A stretch of DNA of 64,000 nt. It comes from Halichoerus grypus. Taxonomy: Eukaryota > Chordata > Mammalia > Carnivora > Phocidae. This document shows positions 47,291-59,379 of this stretch, piece by piece (positions within the stretch are counted from its first letter, which is position 1; each line of letters begins with the position of its first letter). The notes beneath the pieces are model-generated. The model had not been told where the DNA came from. It searched no databases and saw only the letters and a list, made by a program, of their open reading frames with translations. Made by a program: the position numbers and the translations under genes. Location of the stretch: assembly GCF_964656455.1 (NCBI RefSeq), contig NC_135712.1:73723239-73787238 (forward strand), in the 5' to 3' direction.

Positions 47291-49289
47291 ATCTGGTTCT
47301 AGTCATCGATGATTCATTCATTCTTTGTGTGGGGTATGCACATACAACTTAAACTTCGTCCCCAGGAGTCCAAGAGTCCAAACAATTATCTTCAACACTA
47401 TAAAATTAAAAAAAAAAGAGCCCTCTTATTTCTCCCTTAATAGCCACCGTGTGAGTCCACAATTCCTGGCTAGAATATTGAATCACCCTTTTCAACCCCA
47501 TACCACTGACCCTTGCCCCATTTTTTGATGGTTGGAAGACAAGTAGAAGTAAAGAAAAAAGCCATCTCTCAAAATATCACTTTTCCACTTCATCATTAAG
47601 AGATTCACTTTTTGACTTTTCTCTTTGACTTTCCCTTCTTTATTGTGTGGGCGTGGATTTAGAAACACTGCAACAATTTGACCCCCGTTCAAATGATCTA
47701 CTTATGCTTTTAAACTGCAGATTTCAACCTCCGCACAGGGCTTTGACTGGTTGTTTTTTAAGTCTGGCTTCTTTTGATGTGAACGTTTCCCAGCTCGAAC
47801 AATAAAGTATGTTTTTACCCAGATGCTGAAAGTAATTATCAGGTAGACAATTGTGGCTCTGAAGTAGATTCTGCTCTTTATTAGTCTGTCACACTGTCAG
47901 TACTTTTATTCTGGTCTGTTTTGCTTGGAAATTCTTATTTGATCCCCTAATCCTTCCTTAAATTATAGGTATGGGTGTAGTTGTACCAATCTGAACTTTG
48001 GTGTGGAACATTCTGCTTTTATGTAACGGGAGAACTTTTAAGACTTGTTAACGGAGTTATTTTTTGAAATAGCAGATTTTTAGGATGTTACTACTTGGTT
48101 GTTTGGAAACTTGATTGAGGGTATTCGTATTTGAAGTAAGATTTATTTAAATGAAGATAAAGACAATGTAGGCAAGGGGTCATGATTAATGTATTAGGCA
48201 TTCCAGCAACGAGCCATATGGAAAATTGATTAATAGCTATTGACTTGACACTTAAAGCCGAGTTATCTTCTAGGAATGATCTATGTTTATTTTGCTGGTG
48301 TAGATAAAGAAAGAGGGCATGTCATCAATAACCCAGCCGGTGTAGGCATAACTAAGACCTCTGGGTTTATCATCTGTCGATTGCCCCTAGCAGAGCAGGC
48401 TTTACATTTTGAGCCCTTTCTTGACCTTCCTGCCCGCCCTGCAACAAACCAATTAGTAACCTGGTAAGGAATCCAAATGACCCAACTTTCCTTCCTTGAA
48501 GATTGTGGAGGGTGGTCGGACTAGTTTTCATTCTAATTTAGGCCAAAGAGCCATGCAGATATTTTGTGCAATTATATTGCCCAGCCACTTGGCTGCCAAG
48601 AGGCTCAGTTCTCATGTCTACGCAATGAGAACTCTAATGCTCTTCCCAGAATGACTACTGGGAACAATGAGAAAAAGACTGGGGCCATTCTTTGGGAACT
48701 GCAAAACATGCATTCATACAGTGCATACAGTGTAAATCAGTATTTGTTTTGATTTTATCGATTGAAGCCAGGTTAAAAATCAATTTCCTTTTTATTAATA
48801 ACCTCGTCTCCTAAAATCTTTTGGTGTACTTACTTATTTGTAGTCAGAATCCGTTTTCAGAAAGAGCAGTGCCTTAACCTCATAACATCAAGGACTATTT
48901 CCTCTACCTTCTCTATACCCCTTATTCCTGCCACCTGAAGCTTTATTCAGTGAAGCTGGGCCTTGCAAGCCTGTACCTTGCAGCAAGGTCTTCAGTATAC
49001 TTTGAGAATCAGTTGTCCATCACATTACTGGTCCAGACAAAGCATCTTTTAGTCTTGGCTCAACCTAGATGGAGCCTGTAAGCTCTTGAATTACCAACAG
49101 ATTTTCTCTGGGAAACCAAAAAGGCAAAGTTACGAATCCCTGGGTGGTAGCTTGAATTACAGGCCTCCGCCTCCCCAGGGGGGTTGCTTGTAATATAGTC
49201 TTATCAAATCTTAGCCCCTTGCTAAGCCTGTTTTAGGACTTTTAGACCCTGGGCCCCAGCTAGAAATACTAGGTAGATGAATAGGGTGT

Positions 49290-49308
49290 GAGTGCCATCT
49301 CCTGGCAG
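49290..49308 (-). promoter_or_regulatory. CTCF-like motif
   Basis: On the minus strand CTGCCAGGAGATGGCACTC matches the 19-base CTCF pattern except for one position in the core (G where C/T is usual). Confidence 0.4.
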
Positions 49309-49779
49309 TCATTAGAAATTGCTTGGTGAGACAATCCATTTATTTATGGGGTCTGTTCTTGTGCATCAAAAGAAAAATGCACTATTATCATTTTTTAAAA
49401 AGTAGATATTAGACTTTGATCATAGATTACGCTGTAATTACATAGTAGCTTTTCTTCTAATTTCTGGCTATGATTGTTGGCTAAAAACTGGTGCTTTAGA
49501 AAATGTCTTAGACTTAAATTATTCTTGGAGAATAAGAGATGCCTTTGTATAGATACCATATAGTTAGTTTATGGTCAGCTCATTCACAGGGTCCTAGCTT
49601 CCCCCTGCCATCTCTCCTGCGGATGTAATAGGATTCCTTTGCATGCAGATATAGTGGCTCTGGAGTCTTTCATTGTGTCTGGAAATGACAATGTCAAATT
49701 GACTCTATCAGACTAAGCATATCACCCTACGATTTTCATCCTGGAAGAGTCTTATAAACTCCATCTTTAGGCTCTACCA

Positions 49780-49905
49780 TCTCTTTATTCATTCAACTGA
49801 CATTTGTTGAACTTCTGTTGTGTAAGGTTAGGAGATACCCCGGTCATCAGACAGAGGGACACTGACAGGACAACAGATAATTGATAGTTGGTCTAAGCAC
49901 TACAC
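49780..49905 (-). repeat. L2-like fragment
   Basis: Contains TTTATTCATTCAACTGACAT, TTGAACTTCTGTTGTGTAAG and AGGACAACAGATAATTGATA. Confidence 0.5.
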
Positions 49906-50574
49906 TAAAGAAAGTGTGGACAAAGGTCATTGAACGGAGAGACTAAATATGTCATTAGCAATTTTTTCCATATAATTTAGAGGAACAGAGGCAGAATAAC
50001 CCCAGGTGGAGGCTAAAAGAGAAATGTTATTTTGGTTTGTGAATTTGGTTTGACCTTTTACATATGAATAAGGCTGGTGCACTTGAACAAAGCTCCATTC
50101 TGAAGATTGGTTCCTGCAGTAAACTGGGAAGCCAGGCTTTTTCTCTTCAAACCTTACTCCCCATTGTTTTCTTTGTAGTTTGAGGAAGAAATGCCTATTC
50201 CAAAGTAACATATAAATTTTCATCTTTCCAGAGTTTTCCAGAATTAGAAGAGGTTTTAGAATGTCCTTTGGGAAATGAGAATTGGAATATCAACAAAGCA
50301 GTAAATGAATAGGCAAGGTACTAATTGTAAATGCAGTGGAAAACAGGCTTGCCGAGTGAAGAAAGATGATGAACTCTTTCTGAGAATTATGCTCAGATAC
50401 AGTTTTATAAGCCACATATACTAGATCTATACCTTGATTGTGGGAAAGAACAAGTAATTATCATTAGCTTATGCTTATCATTAGCTTATGCCTCTGTTCT
50501 CATGGCCAATTATACATCTGACGTGTTATAATTTCACCCAGAATTATCAGAGATGAGCCTGTCTAGCACTGCTA
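49906..50574. other. Unique intron sequence before the microsatellite
   Basis: Holds a small tandem duplication of ATCATTAGCTTATGC near 50,459-50,491. Nothing else recognised. Confidence 0.4.
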
Positions 50575-50896
50575 CACATGCATACACGCATGCACGCACA
50601 CAGGCATGCACACACGCACTCACACACCCATGCAGGCACGCACGCACACACACAGGCATGCACGCACGCACTCACACACACATGCAGGCACGCACGCACA
50701 CACGCAGGCACGCACGCACACACACATGCAGGCACGCACGCACACACACATGCAGGCACGCACGCAGGCACACACACAGGCATGCACGCACGCACTCACA
50801 CACACATGCAGGCACGCACACAGGCATGCACGCACGCACTCACACACACATGCAGGCACGCACGCAGGCACGCACACAGGCATGCACGCACGCACA
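50575..50896. repeat. CA/CG-rich compound microsatellite with higher-order pattern
   Basis: About 320 bases made of CACGCACGCA, CACACACA, ATGCAGGCA and GGCATGCACG modules, almost entirely alternating purine/pyrimidine. The block GCATGCACGCACGCACTCAC followed by ACACATGCAGGCACGCA recurs three times, so larger units have been duplicated. Open frames in all phases are an artefact of the repeat. Confidence 0.97.
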
Positions 50897-51286
50897 GCTC
50901 CAGAAACAAGAACTACCTTGGTGTAGTACTAAGAAACACAGGTAAGGGAATAGAGCAGTTAAAACAGAAAAGAGAGAAAAGCCCATAAAGTGTTTGTTAC
51001 TGAGCTACTGAGCGGAGTAATCTTGTGAGGCCCTCTGGAAGTTGTGTAGAACCCATTTTAGAGTTGTCTCAGCAGGTATGGGGAAGCTGGTACATTTGTT
51101 CACGGATTCCTGGCCTCCACTGGGTGAAGGCTGCCCCCAGTGGTGTCCATTCTTGTGCATTAAGTCCCAGGTACTTCCTGGTGGTGCCGGAGTTGAGATG
51201 GCGCTCAGGCAAAGGCGCAGAATCACCGGCCTCGAGGAGGGAAGCTGCCCCCACAGCTGTCCGAGCGGGGCAGGGCGTCAGCAGCG

Positions 51287-51352
51287 TCCGCTGCCCGCGT
51301 GCGCACGAGCACGCATGCGCACACACACCACACATTCGTATATTCACACACA
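51287..51352. repeat. Short alternating purine-pyrimidine tract
   Basis: GCCCGCGTGCGCACGAGCAC followed by GCATGCGCACACACACCACA: a CpG-rich CA/CG-type tract about 400 bases right of the larger microsatellite. Confidence 0.7.
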
Positions 51353-51419
51353 TCGGAAGAGGTGAAATAAAGTGAAGTCAATAATAATAATAAGCAATGA
51401 TTATTAATTTTATTTAGGT

Positions 51420-51685
51420 ATGAGAATGGTGGTTGCAGTTTTAAAAAGGTTTTTGGCAGTTAGACACATATCATGAAGTGTTTAGGGGTGAAATGATATG
51501 ATGCCCGGGATTTACTTTAAAATATGACAGCAAAAAATAAATAAAAAAAAAATTGGGGGGCATAAATGAAACGGCAATGGCAACCATAATTGTTGAAGCC
51601 GGGTGATGGCCACATGGTGACTTGTTATTTTATTATCTCTACTATTGTGTATGTTTGAAATGTTCAAAAGTAAACTGATTTTAAG
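51420..51685 (+). mobile_element. Ancient L1 3' UTR fragment, sense
   Basis: Matches the remembered old-L1 3' UTR pattern: GGGATTTACTTTAAAATATG, an A-rich block, CATAATTGTTGAAGCCGGGT, GATGGCCACATGG, and TGTGTATGTTTGAAATGTTC near the end. Confidence 0.65.
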
Positions 51686-52679
51686 ACGAGGTCATCTCTG
51701 GCCAATGATGATTTTTAAATCCTATAGAGGGGCCTTCTTTATATACATCGGGATCATTTTGAGGTAAGGTAGCAACACTAAGTATGTAGTATAGACCAGA
51801 ACCATAAAGTCCAGTTTTAATCCACAGTGTTGTATTTTCTGAGGCTGCTGGGTCGCAAGCAGGATATCTTTTCATACAGGCTCAGGGATACCGGTTGGTT
51901 TTTTGTTTTTGTTTTTTTGGTGGGAGAGGGGGCTGTGTTTAGACAAGGCACAGAATTCCTCAAGTTTCTTTCTCCCTCTTGCTTTCTTTCTTTCTGAGTG
52001 TGTCTGAGCTTAGTTTTACACAGAGAAGAGAGGTGACTACGGTAGATACTGTGTCCACAGAGGAAAAAGATGTTCCTGCTTCAGAACTCAGAAAGAGCTT
52101 ATGGCTTTGTGGTTATGATTTCCTTTGGTCATGACGTTCTCAGCCACCATCATTCTGGCTCCCCAACCTAGTCATAGAAATTTAGGGTATTTGACTTTAA
52201 AATGCAGGCTTCACTGTTAGATTAAAATACATAAATTAGACTGTGCATCTAAATAGATGGGAACATTCTCAGAGTTTGTCTTGGGGTCCTGAAAGAATGC
52301 CAAGGATGTTGTTGTGATGAAAACACTTGTGGGATGCTCTCTGAAAATGGTCTAAGAGTTGAGTGTGCAACACATACACGTGTGTGCACACGTAGCTATG
52401 TGTTACGGCACTAGATAGCTTTCTTTCTTTTTTTTTTTTTAGTCATTTATAATCATGCCTTTCCTATGATCCGTGACCCATTTTGCTCATACACTTCATT
52501 CCTCAGGGATGGCTAAAATCAGCTATTCATCTGCTTTAGAAATCATTTTGTTCCAAAATAGAATCAGTTTTATTTTTAGATAGAGAAATAAGCTTCCACT
52601 ATTTCCTATACTGTCGTACATGGCAGTTTTAAAGGCTTGAAGATATTAAATTGTTTGTTCTCTTAGAAGAGCACTCTTA
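51686..52679. other. Unique intron sequence
   Basis: T-run at about 52,426-52,440. No repeat family recognised with confidence. Confidence 0.4.
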
Positions 52680-52925
52680 ATGCTAGAAAGGAGCATGGGA
52701 TAGTGAAAAGAGTATCGAATCAACTTAAATTTGGATCCCAGCTCAGCTATCGTGACCATGAACAATTTATTTGACTTATTCATCCTGATTTCCTCATCTG
52801 TAAAATGGGGACAATATTATGTACTTGAAAGTGCCAAGAGCATTGGATGAGATAATAGGTAAAACATTCCGCCTGTGCCTTAATCCACAGTAGAGCCAAT
52901 AAATGTTTGTGCCCTTCTCAGAGGG
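52680..52925 (+). repeat. MIR, nearly full length
   Basis: Sense MIR from GGGATAGTGAAAAGAGTATC through TTTGGATCCCAGCTCAGCTA, CCTCATCTGTAAAATGGGGA, GCATTGGATGAGATAATAGG to AGCCAATAAATGTTTG. This is the best-preserved MIR in the window. Confidence 0.85.
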
Positions 52926-54829
52926 CCTTTGGCATGAGATGTGCATACTTTGAAAATGTGCTCTATGAAGTCAGTCCTTTTGCCATTATGTATTATTGCT
53001 AGTACTGTGCTCACTCCCCTTTTAACACTGGCAGAGTTTAGAGGATGTGACTGCAGCTGGGCTGCAGGTTAAAAGTGCAGATGAGTAAACTCAATGAGAG
53101 AGAAGAGCGGCATCCAGCATGATGCGCCCTTGGATTTCTTACTGCCACTGTCTCTGGGCCCCCATGGCATGGCCAAAGGTGGCTTTAGTAGGAGTCTGTG
53201 TTGTAGTTGTCTTTAGTAGTAGCTTTTTGTGATGAGTGGCCACCTTAGAAGACATCTATACTCAGACTTCATTACATGTTTGTATTTCTAGTCTCCCGTT
53301 ACACCCCACAAGATTCTGATTGATCATCTCTTGGGACAGGAAATGCCCACTCTCCACTGGCAGCATTGTCAGAAAATTCTACCTGATAAGACAGGTCTTT
53401 CACTGACACATGAGACAGACTGTTTCTCTCTCTGTCTTCTACTTACTGGAATCCCATAGGTAAAGCCCATTTCTTTACCAGGGCGACTCATCAAATATTT
53501 GAAGATGGGTCTTGTGGCTTTCTTGAATTTTCTGTTCTCCAGGCTAAATGATTTGCACTCCTCTTCCTCTTCTGTGTTTTGGCTAGGATCTTTATTCATT
53601 TCCTTAAGTGTTATTATCTCAGCTTATAATTATATGTTCATTAGTGTATGATCATTTGATTAGTGTGAGAGCTGTTCACACTGCTCATCAAATATTTCTG
53701 GCTCTCTATCTTCCCAGCCAGAGGTAGAATTGCACTTTCTTCCCTGGGGTGAGGTGAGACGATGTGACTAGCTTGAGCCAGTGATTTATGAATGAAAATG
53801 GTATCTGTCATTTCCAGGCTGGAGCACTTACCTGCTAAAAAGAGATTCTCTGGGGCTTTCTATTCCTACAGTAGAGTAACCGTGAAGTTCTACATAAGGG
53901 TTGCTCTATCCACCTGGGTCCTGGATTAAGAAAAGAGGAGCCCCCAGCCATCCCCAGATGGTCACAAAGCCTAAATGAAAAAAGACTTTTGTTCCTTTTT
54001 GTCACTGAGGCTTTAGCTTTGTTACTCAACATAACTACTTCTCTCCTGACTGATACAATTATATCTGGCTTTCTCACTGCATGAGAAGCATTATGCAGTG
54101 AAGGCTGTGTGTTTCTCTTCACCATCTAGCATAGTTCTGGCTCAGAGGAGGCACTAAGACTCTGTGTCGCATGCATGAATAAATTAAACCTGAGTTTTGA
54201 ATCTCATCTCCGTCATTTCTGCCAGTTCCTGAACTTGGCTTACTTCATTATTTCTCTTCTGAAATGTAGACAACCCTCTCCCCCAATCCAACCCAGCTTT
54301 CCAGTTTCAGAGAAATTAAGTGGTTTGCATAGCATAGACATCCTCAGATGGGAAAAGAATGCAAACCACACCCAGAGGGGATCACAAGCAGAGGCGGATG
54401 GGGCACAGCTGACTTGATTCTGAACATCATCACAAACTTACTGCTTCTTCTGCAGATCAGCAGAAAGGTGATCTGGTCGTCATTGATACATTTCTGTATC
54501 CTTAGATAGGTATTTAATACCATATTGGCATTACACTTGCCCACTGCTTGTTGTTTTTATCTCTTTCAAGAATGAGCCCTCTAAAGTGAAGACTCCTTGT
54601 AACTTGACAATATGTAGCTTTCGTGCCCTGTTGTGGCTGTGGGAAGCTGGTAGGTGGGACTAATAAGATGCCCCTTTGGGTTTTGCCATTAAGTTCTGAT
54701 TGGCAGAAACCATGAGTTTTTAAACTATCTTAAGAACTAAAAAGAAAAAAAAAGGCAAGACTTATGAGATAGGGAAAATATATTGATAATGTGTGTTGTG
54801 TGCATGTGCTTAGAACCCTCTCTTTATTG
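52926..54829. other. Intron sequence with uncertain old repeats
   Basis: About 53,690-54,070 looks like an old LTR- or DNA-transposon-derived piece that I cannot name. About 54,120-54,260 resembles joined L2 and MIR pieces. The rest is unassigned. Confidence 0.3.
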
Positions 54830-55020
54830 GCTGCCAAGTAGGTATCAGAGCACATGCTAAGTAATTTGGTGTGTATTTTCTTCTCTTATCCCTGTGACCG
54901 CCCCACCAAAATTAGTTGTCATTCCCCAACTTCATTCCCCAGCTGAGGCCCAGAGTGGTTAATTATGTTGGTCATGGGTGGATCGGACTTGAATCCAGGC
55001 CTAACTCATGCTCATTGTGA
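54830..55020 (-). repeat. MIR fragment
   Basis: Contains CACATGCTAAGTAATTTGGT, CAGCTGAGGCCCAGAGTGGT and GGACTTGAATCCAGGCCTAA in reversed MIR order. Confidence 0.65.
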
Positions 55021-56111
55021 TCAAAATAGCTTAGTAGACCTTGATAAAGCCCACCAATTTTTGGAACTTTAATTTTTAAAAAAGAAAATAATGAAAAATT
55101 AGGGCCTTTTTTCACTCTGACTTTTGAATTATTACTAAGTGATCTTATAGATACATGCTGACAGTATTTCATACTATATTGTGTAGCAAATTCTATGATC
55201 CCCACGATATGGTTATTGGGGCATTGGAGTTGACGGAAACCATCGGTACACTCAAAAGCAGTTACCTTCCGATCCCAAGATCTGTGTTGCCACTGCGGTA
55301 ATAAAACCTGGCTATAGGAGCTTATGGACGATTGACTGTGACAGGATCTTCCATTCGCTGAGCTTCTTTGCCAATTACTGTGTCACATGCTTTATATTGT
55401 TATCCTATTTAGGAGGGAAACTAAGCCATGAGTAGAGCCCACTATTCAATAGGCGTAGAAAGTGCTAATATAAGAATTCAGATCGAGGCCCTCCATAGGG
55501 GCGTGCAGGTTATTTATTCTGCAGGGCACTCGTTCAGAAGGAACAAGAAAGGGCTGGAATCCAGCCTGCCCTCTACTTGCCAAGCTGTGCGCCATGCCAC
55601 ACGATGGCATTTATCAGAGGAAGCATCTGTAGGCTAGCAGCAGCCTGAGTGCAGCGAGGGGAGAGCGTACTCCATTCATTTCCCTTCATCTAACATATTT
55701 TGTACACCTTGCATGTGCTAGAGGCTTTAGACCGGTTTAGTTAAATCTTCAGAACAACTCTGTGGAATAGGTGTTGTTTGTTCTTCCAGTTTTATAGGTG
55801 GTGGAGAAAGGGGAAAACATACGGGGAAAATGAGCGAAATATCTACCATGTGCTTAGACATTTCATATCAACTCCAAAAGAGTGGTTTTATGGTTTGTTT
55901 GTTTGTTTTAAATATATGAAGAATTGGAAGCTCAAAAAGGTTAAATAACTTGTCTGGCTTACTTAATGACAAACCCAGATTTAAACCCAAGCCTGTCTTA
56001 TTCCAGTGCTCTTGCACACATATCTGTATCAAAACAAGGAAAGATCAAGCAAGGGAGACTCCTTTGAAGAGTCATCTTTTTAATCAGACCTATGATGATA
56101 TATATTTGATC
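55021..56111. other. Intron sequence with weak MIR-like pieces
   Basis: About 55,690-55,800 and 55,920-56,010 show blocks similar to reversed MIR (for example CAGAACAACTCTGTGGAATA). The boundaries are unclear. Confidence 0.35.
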
Positions 56112-56124
56112 AATAGATCATTAC

Positions 56125-56334
56125 CAGGGGCACCTGGGTGCTTCAGTCAGTTAAGCGGCTGCCTTCAGCTCAGGCTCAGGTCATGATCTCAGCGTCCTGG
56201 GATCAAGCCCTGCATCAGGCTCCCTGCTCAGTGAGAAGTCTGCTTCTCCCTCTCCCTCTGCCCCTCACCCCTGTTCCTGCTCTCTCTCTGCTCTCTCTCT
56301 TTCAAATAAATAAAATCTTAAAAAAAAAAAAAAT
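56125..56334 (+). mobile_element. Can-SINE, sense
   Basis: Head GGGGCACCTGGGTGCTTCAG, with a small internal duplication of GCTCAG near 56,168-56,180, and AAATAAATAAAATC. Duplication AATAGATCATTAC at 56,112-56,124 and, with one mismatch, 56,335-56,347. Confidence 0.95.
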
Positions 56335-56814
56335 AATAGGTCATTACTATACATGAGTTAATCAGTTTTCTAAAAGATTTAAATAAGATTATATGCAGTT
56401 GTCTCAGAAATTATGTCAAATAAAACAGGTTCTTTACCTTAAGAATATATTGCTCTAACTGTTAATATTAATGATCACTCAGCAGGTATTGAAAAAGCTG
56501 AGAAGTTCCACTAGTGTCTTCCTTCTCTATTTTCTGTGTCTTACAGTCAATTTATTTTGGAATACTAATAGCTTCTTGCAAGACATAAGGTCTGTTCTTC
56601 CTTATGATAACTGTGGGTGCTCAGACATGTTTTGCTGCTTGTCCAAGGTCACACCACAGCTTTGACCAATGAAAGCACAAAGTGACACTTTGCCTTGAGA
56701 CCCCCTGCTGCTTCCCTTTCAGACCGTTCTGCATTAATATCACATTCCCTTGTTGTCATAAGGAAAGCAGTAGGTTTATGCCATTCTGACCTTTGCAACA
56801 ATTGTGGGAAAAAG

Positions 56815-56945
56815 ACAATGCTGTTAATCTGTCACTAGGGCTGTGTGTCCTTGAGTGAGTTATTTCTCCTTTCTGAACCTCAGTTTTTTCACCTGCAAGG
56901 TGAGGGATTCTATATATATGATTTCTGGCCACAAATGAGGAAAAT
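56815..56945 (+). repeat. MIR fragment
   Basis: Contains GTGTGTCCTTGAGTGAGTTA, CTGAACCTCAGTTTTTTCAC and CTGCAAGGTGAGGGATTC in sense MIR order. Confidence 0.7.
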
Positions 56946-58277
56946 ACTAAAATCTTCCCCAAATGGGAGTCATTAAAAATCCCATAGATTGGTGCATTTC
57001 TTAGAAGGTGGCCATGCCTACTGCTCAGGATGTCAATAGCTTGACAAAAATATTTACTTCTTTGAAGTAGAAATCAATTTTTATAGGAAGGTTTTATATT
57101 ATTTATTAACAACCAATAGACTGTTCCCCAAGGAGATGTATCTGAATCGCAGAAGCACTTTGTCAGCATCATCCCATTCCGTACCCTTCCTACTATTGAG
57201 CGTCACCACTGTATAAGGCACTGTCATTAGTGTGCCACATGAGTTTGGGTGGAAAAGATAACATTTTTTAATGAAACGAATATTGTCAAGATACTCAGGT
57301 CTTTTTTAATCTACATAGAAATCTTTGATATACACAAAGATATAGAGACAAAATTTATCTAATTCTGTAGCTTCAATAATAAGACGTAAACATTTTACCT
57401 CTTTGGCCTATCTTTCTCCCCTCAGCACAGGTAACAGCTTTGTTTTGCTTTTTTATGGAATCTGCACAAGTACCAATTTCCCGTATGTACTTAGTATTTA
57501 TTAAATTACTTCCGTGAGTCCCCACATATCTACTGGAGAGAAGCTGTGAGGCTGGAAGCCACACCTGGTTCATGTGTGCCCGTGTTAACAATCTGGCATT
57601 ATGTGCTTGAGTGATGGCAGCTTGTAATTTGAATTCAGTGGAATGTGATAAAGTTTTATTCACCAGAATATAAGGTTGTCAGGGACAGAGTTCCATTTTT
57701 CACTTGATATTCTAAAGATAATCAGCAAAGGACTAAGTGGATGATGTGGAAGTCGTTCCGTAAACTCGAGGCTCCAGTGTAAACAGAACCCAAGTCCCTC
57801 TGTCCCCTGCACCAAGAAACCAATCACTGAAACATCCAGTGTGCAGCAAGGAAGGGTCTCTTCAAGAGGCAGCCAAATGAGGGGGTGGGAGGGCAAGCCT
57901 TAAATCCGCCTCCCAGAGGGGAGAGTCCAGGATTTCTAAAGGCAAGTGGAAAAGGGACTGGGTAATGGGGAGAGAAGCTATGGTGACTCAAAATCGGACA
58001 GAGGAAGTTACTGAGCAGGGGAGTATTAATTTCATTTCCGTGTGCTCAAAGAGGAGGCCAGAGGTCCTGATTGGCTTGGCTGGCTTTTTGATGAAATCTT
58101 GAGTCTCTGCAAAACAACAAAATTAACACTTGCTTATCACAGTGTCAGGCAAGAATATTAGGCTACAGAAATGTGGTGGCAGACAGCATTCCTGAGAACA
58201 AGCAGATTTGGGTAAGAGTTGTAGCCTGGCTTAGCTGCCCTGTTAACTCTTTAGTTACCTGTTTCACTAGTAATATT
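56946..58277. other. Unique intron sequence
   Basis: No repeat recognised between a MIR and the SINE at 58,292. Confidence 0.4.
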
Positions 58278-58291
58278 AAGGTCTTCTTAAG

Positions 58292-58471
58292 GGCGCCTGG
58301 GTGGCTCAGTTGGTTAAGCGACTGCCTTCGGCTCAGGTCAGGATCGAGTCCCGCATCGGGCTCCCTGCTCAGCAGGGAGTCGGTTTCTCCCTCTGACCCT
58401 TCCCCCTCCCATGCTCTCTTTGTCATTCTCTCTCTCAAATAAATAAATAAATAAAATCTTAAAAAAAAAAA
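58292..58471 (+). mobile_element. Can-SINE, sense, with internal deletion
   Basis: The head follows GGCGCCTGGGTGGCTCAG, but about 18 bases are missing after GGCTCAGGTCA compared with the copy at 45,141. AATAAATAAATAAATAAAATC tail. Duplication AAGGTCTTCTTAAG at 58,278-58,291 and, with one mismatch, 58,472-58,485. Confidence 0.95.
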
Positions 58472-58865
58472 AAGATCTTCTTAAGTAGAAACTATGAAAT
58501 AAAGCAAAATCAAGGAATCAATTACAGGAAGGGAGGCTGAGAGGCAGTTTTTGTGTTTTTAAGAACACACATATGCCCATACTTCCATGAAAAAGAAGAG
58601 ACCCACCCTGGGGAATAAGGCATTTCTCCTGCTAACAAGCTCATTGTCATGTGTGATTCTTCCTTTTGTTCTCATTCATGGTTTTGGATAATTTGCTAAT
58701 AGCTAAGCAGCCAGTCACTTGATCTCACCCTCCTGTAATTACACAGAAATCTTTGGATAAATTCAAAGACGGCACTTGTTGGAACTGGTGCCCATGGCCC
58801 AAGTATATGGTTGAATTTTTTTTCTCTCCTTTGCCTTTTTCCCTCCAGCCCTTGGCTGTGTTTTA

Positions 58866-58878
58866 GTTGCATGGCAAC
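58866..58878. promoter_or_regulatory. Imperfect RFX X-box-type palindrome
   Basis: GTTGCATGGCAAC has both half-sites GTTGC and GCAAC, with one departure from the X-box pattern. It lies in unique-looking sequence 3.7 kb before the last exon. Confidence 0.3.
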
Positions 58879-59365
58879 CCATCTGCCATGATAGCTGATG
58901 TCAGCTCATTTTCATTTAAACTTAGCCCAGGAAAGTTTTCAAGGAGGGCATTTGAGTAGAATGCTGGGCGGGCTCCAGTTTGTGTTACCAAATCATTGGT
59001 AAAACTGCGGACTAATGGGCTCAGGCAGGCTAAATGTAAATGTGGCTGTCACAGGGGACTAGCTTCCCAAAATATGTGGCCTTGGGGACTTTCTTTCTAA
59101 CTTTTAGGAGCTTAGCAAATGAGCCTCTGCAATATTTTCTTTGCTGCTAAACTTCTCTCTGCCCCTTTTAAAAGGAGTGAGTGTCCAAAATTAACCGAAC
59201 TCCTGATAACAGAATTTAGCCAAATACTTTTATGTCTCCGGAAAGGAGGGGCAACATTTTAACTAGGTGCATAAGCCGCATCTGGGAGGAAAAAGAATAT
59301 TTTATTACTGGCAGGAATGTTCCTAGTGTATATGCTAAGTGAAAACATGTTAAAACTTCTTTAAT

Positions 59366-59379
59366 CCAGTAGAGGGCAG
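59366..59379 (+). promoter_or_regulatory. CTCF-like core motif
   Basis: CCAGTAGAGGGCAG matches the CTCF core CCASYAGRKGGCRS at every position. It lies in non-repeat DNA 3.2 kb upstream of the last exon. Confidence 0.45.

Larger units (their letters stand above)
45681..49779. other. Mostly unique A+T-rich intron sequence
   Basis: Contains the MIR at 47,120-47,290 and a CTCF-like motif at 49,290. This is one of the longest stretches with few recognised repeats. Confidence 0.45.

Noticed and set aside
50553..50988. Long overlapping ORFs of His/Thr/Ala or Cys/Val/Ala repeats, up to 136 codons, on both strands
   Set aside because: They are open in all frames because the CA/CG microsatellite has almost no stop codons; there is no non-repetitive coding sequence.
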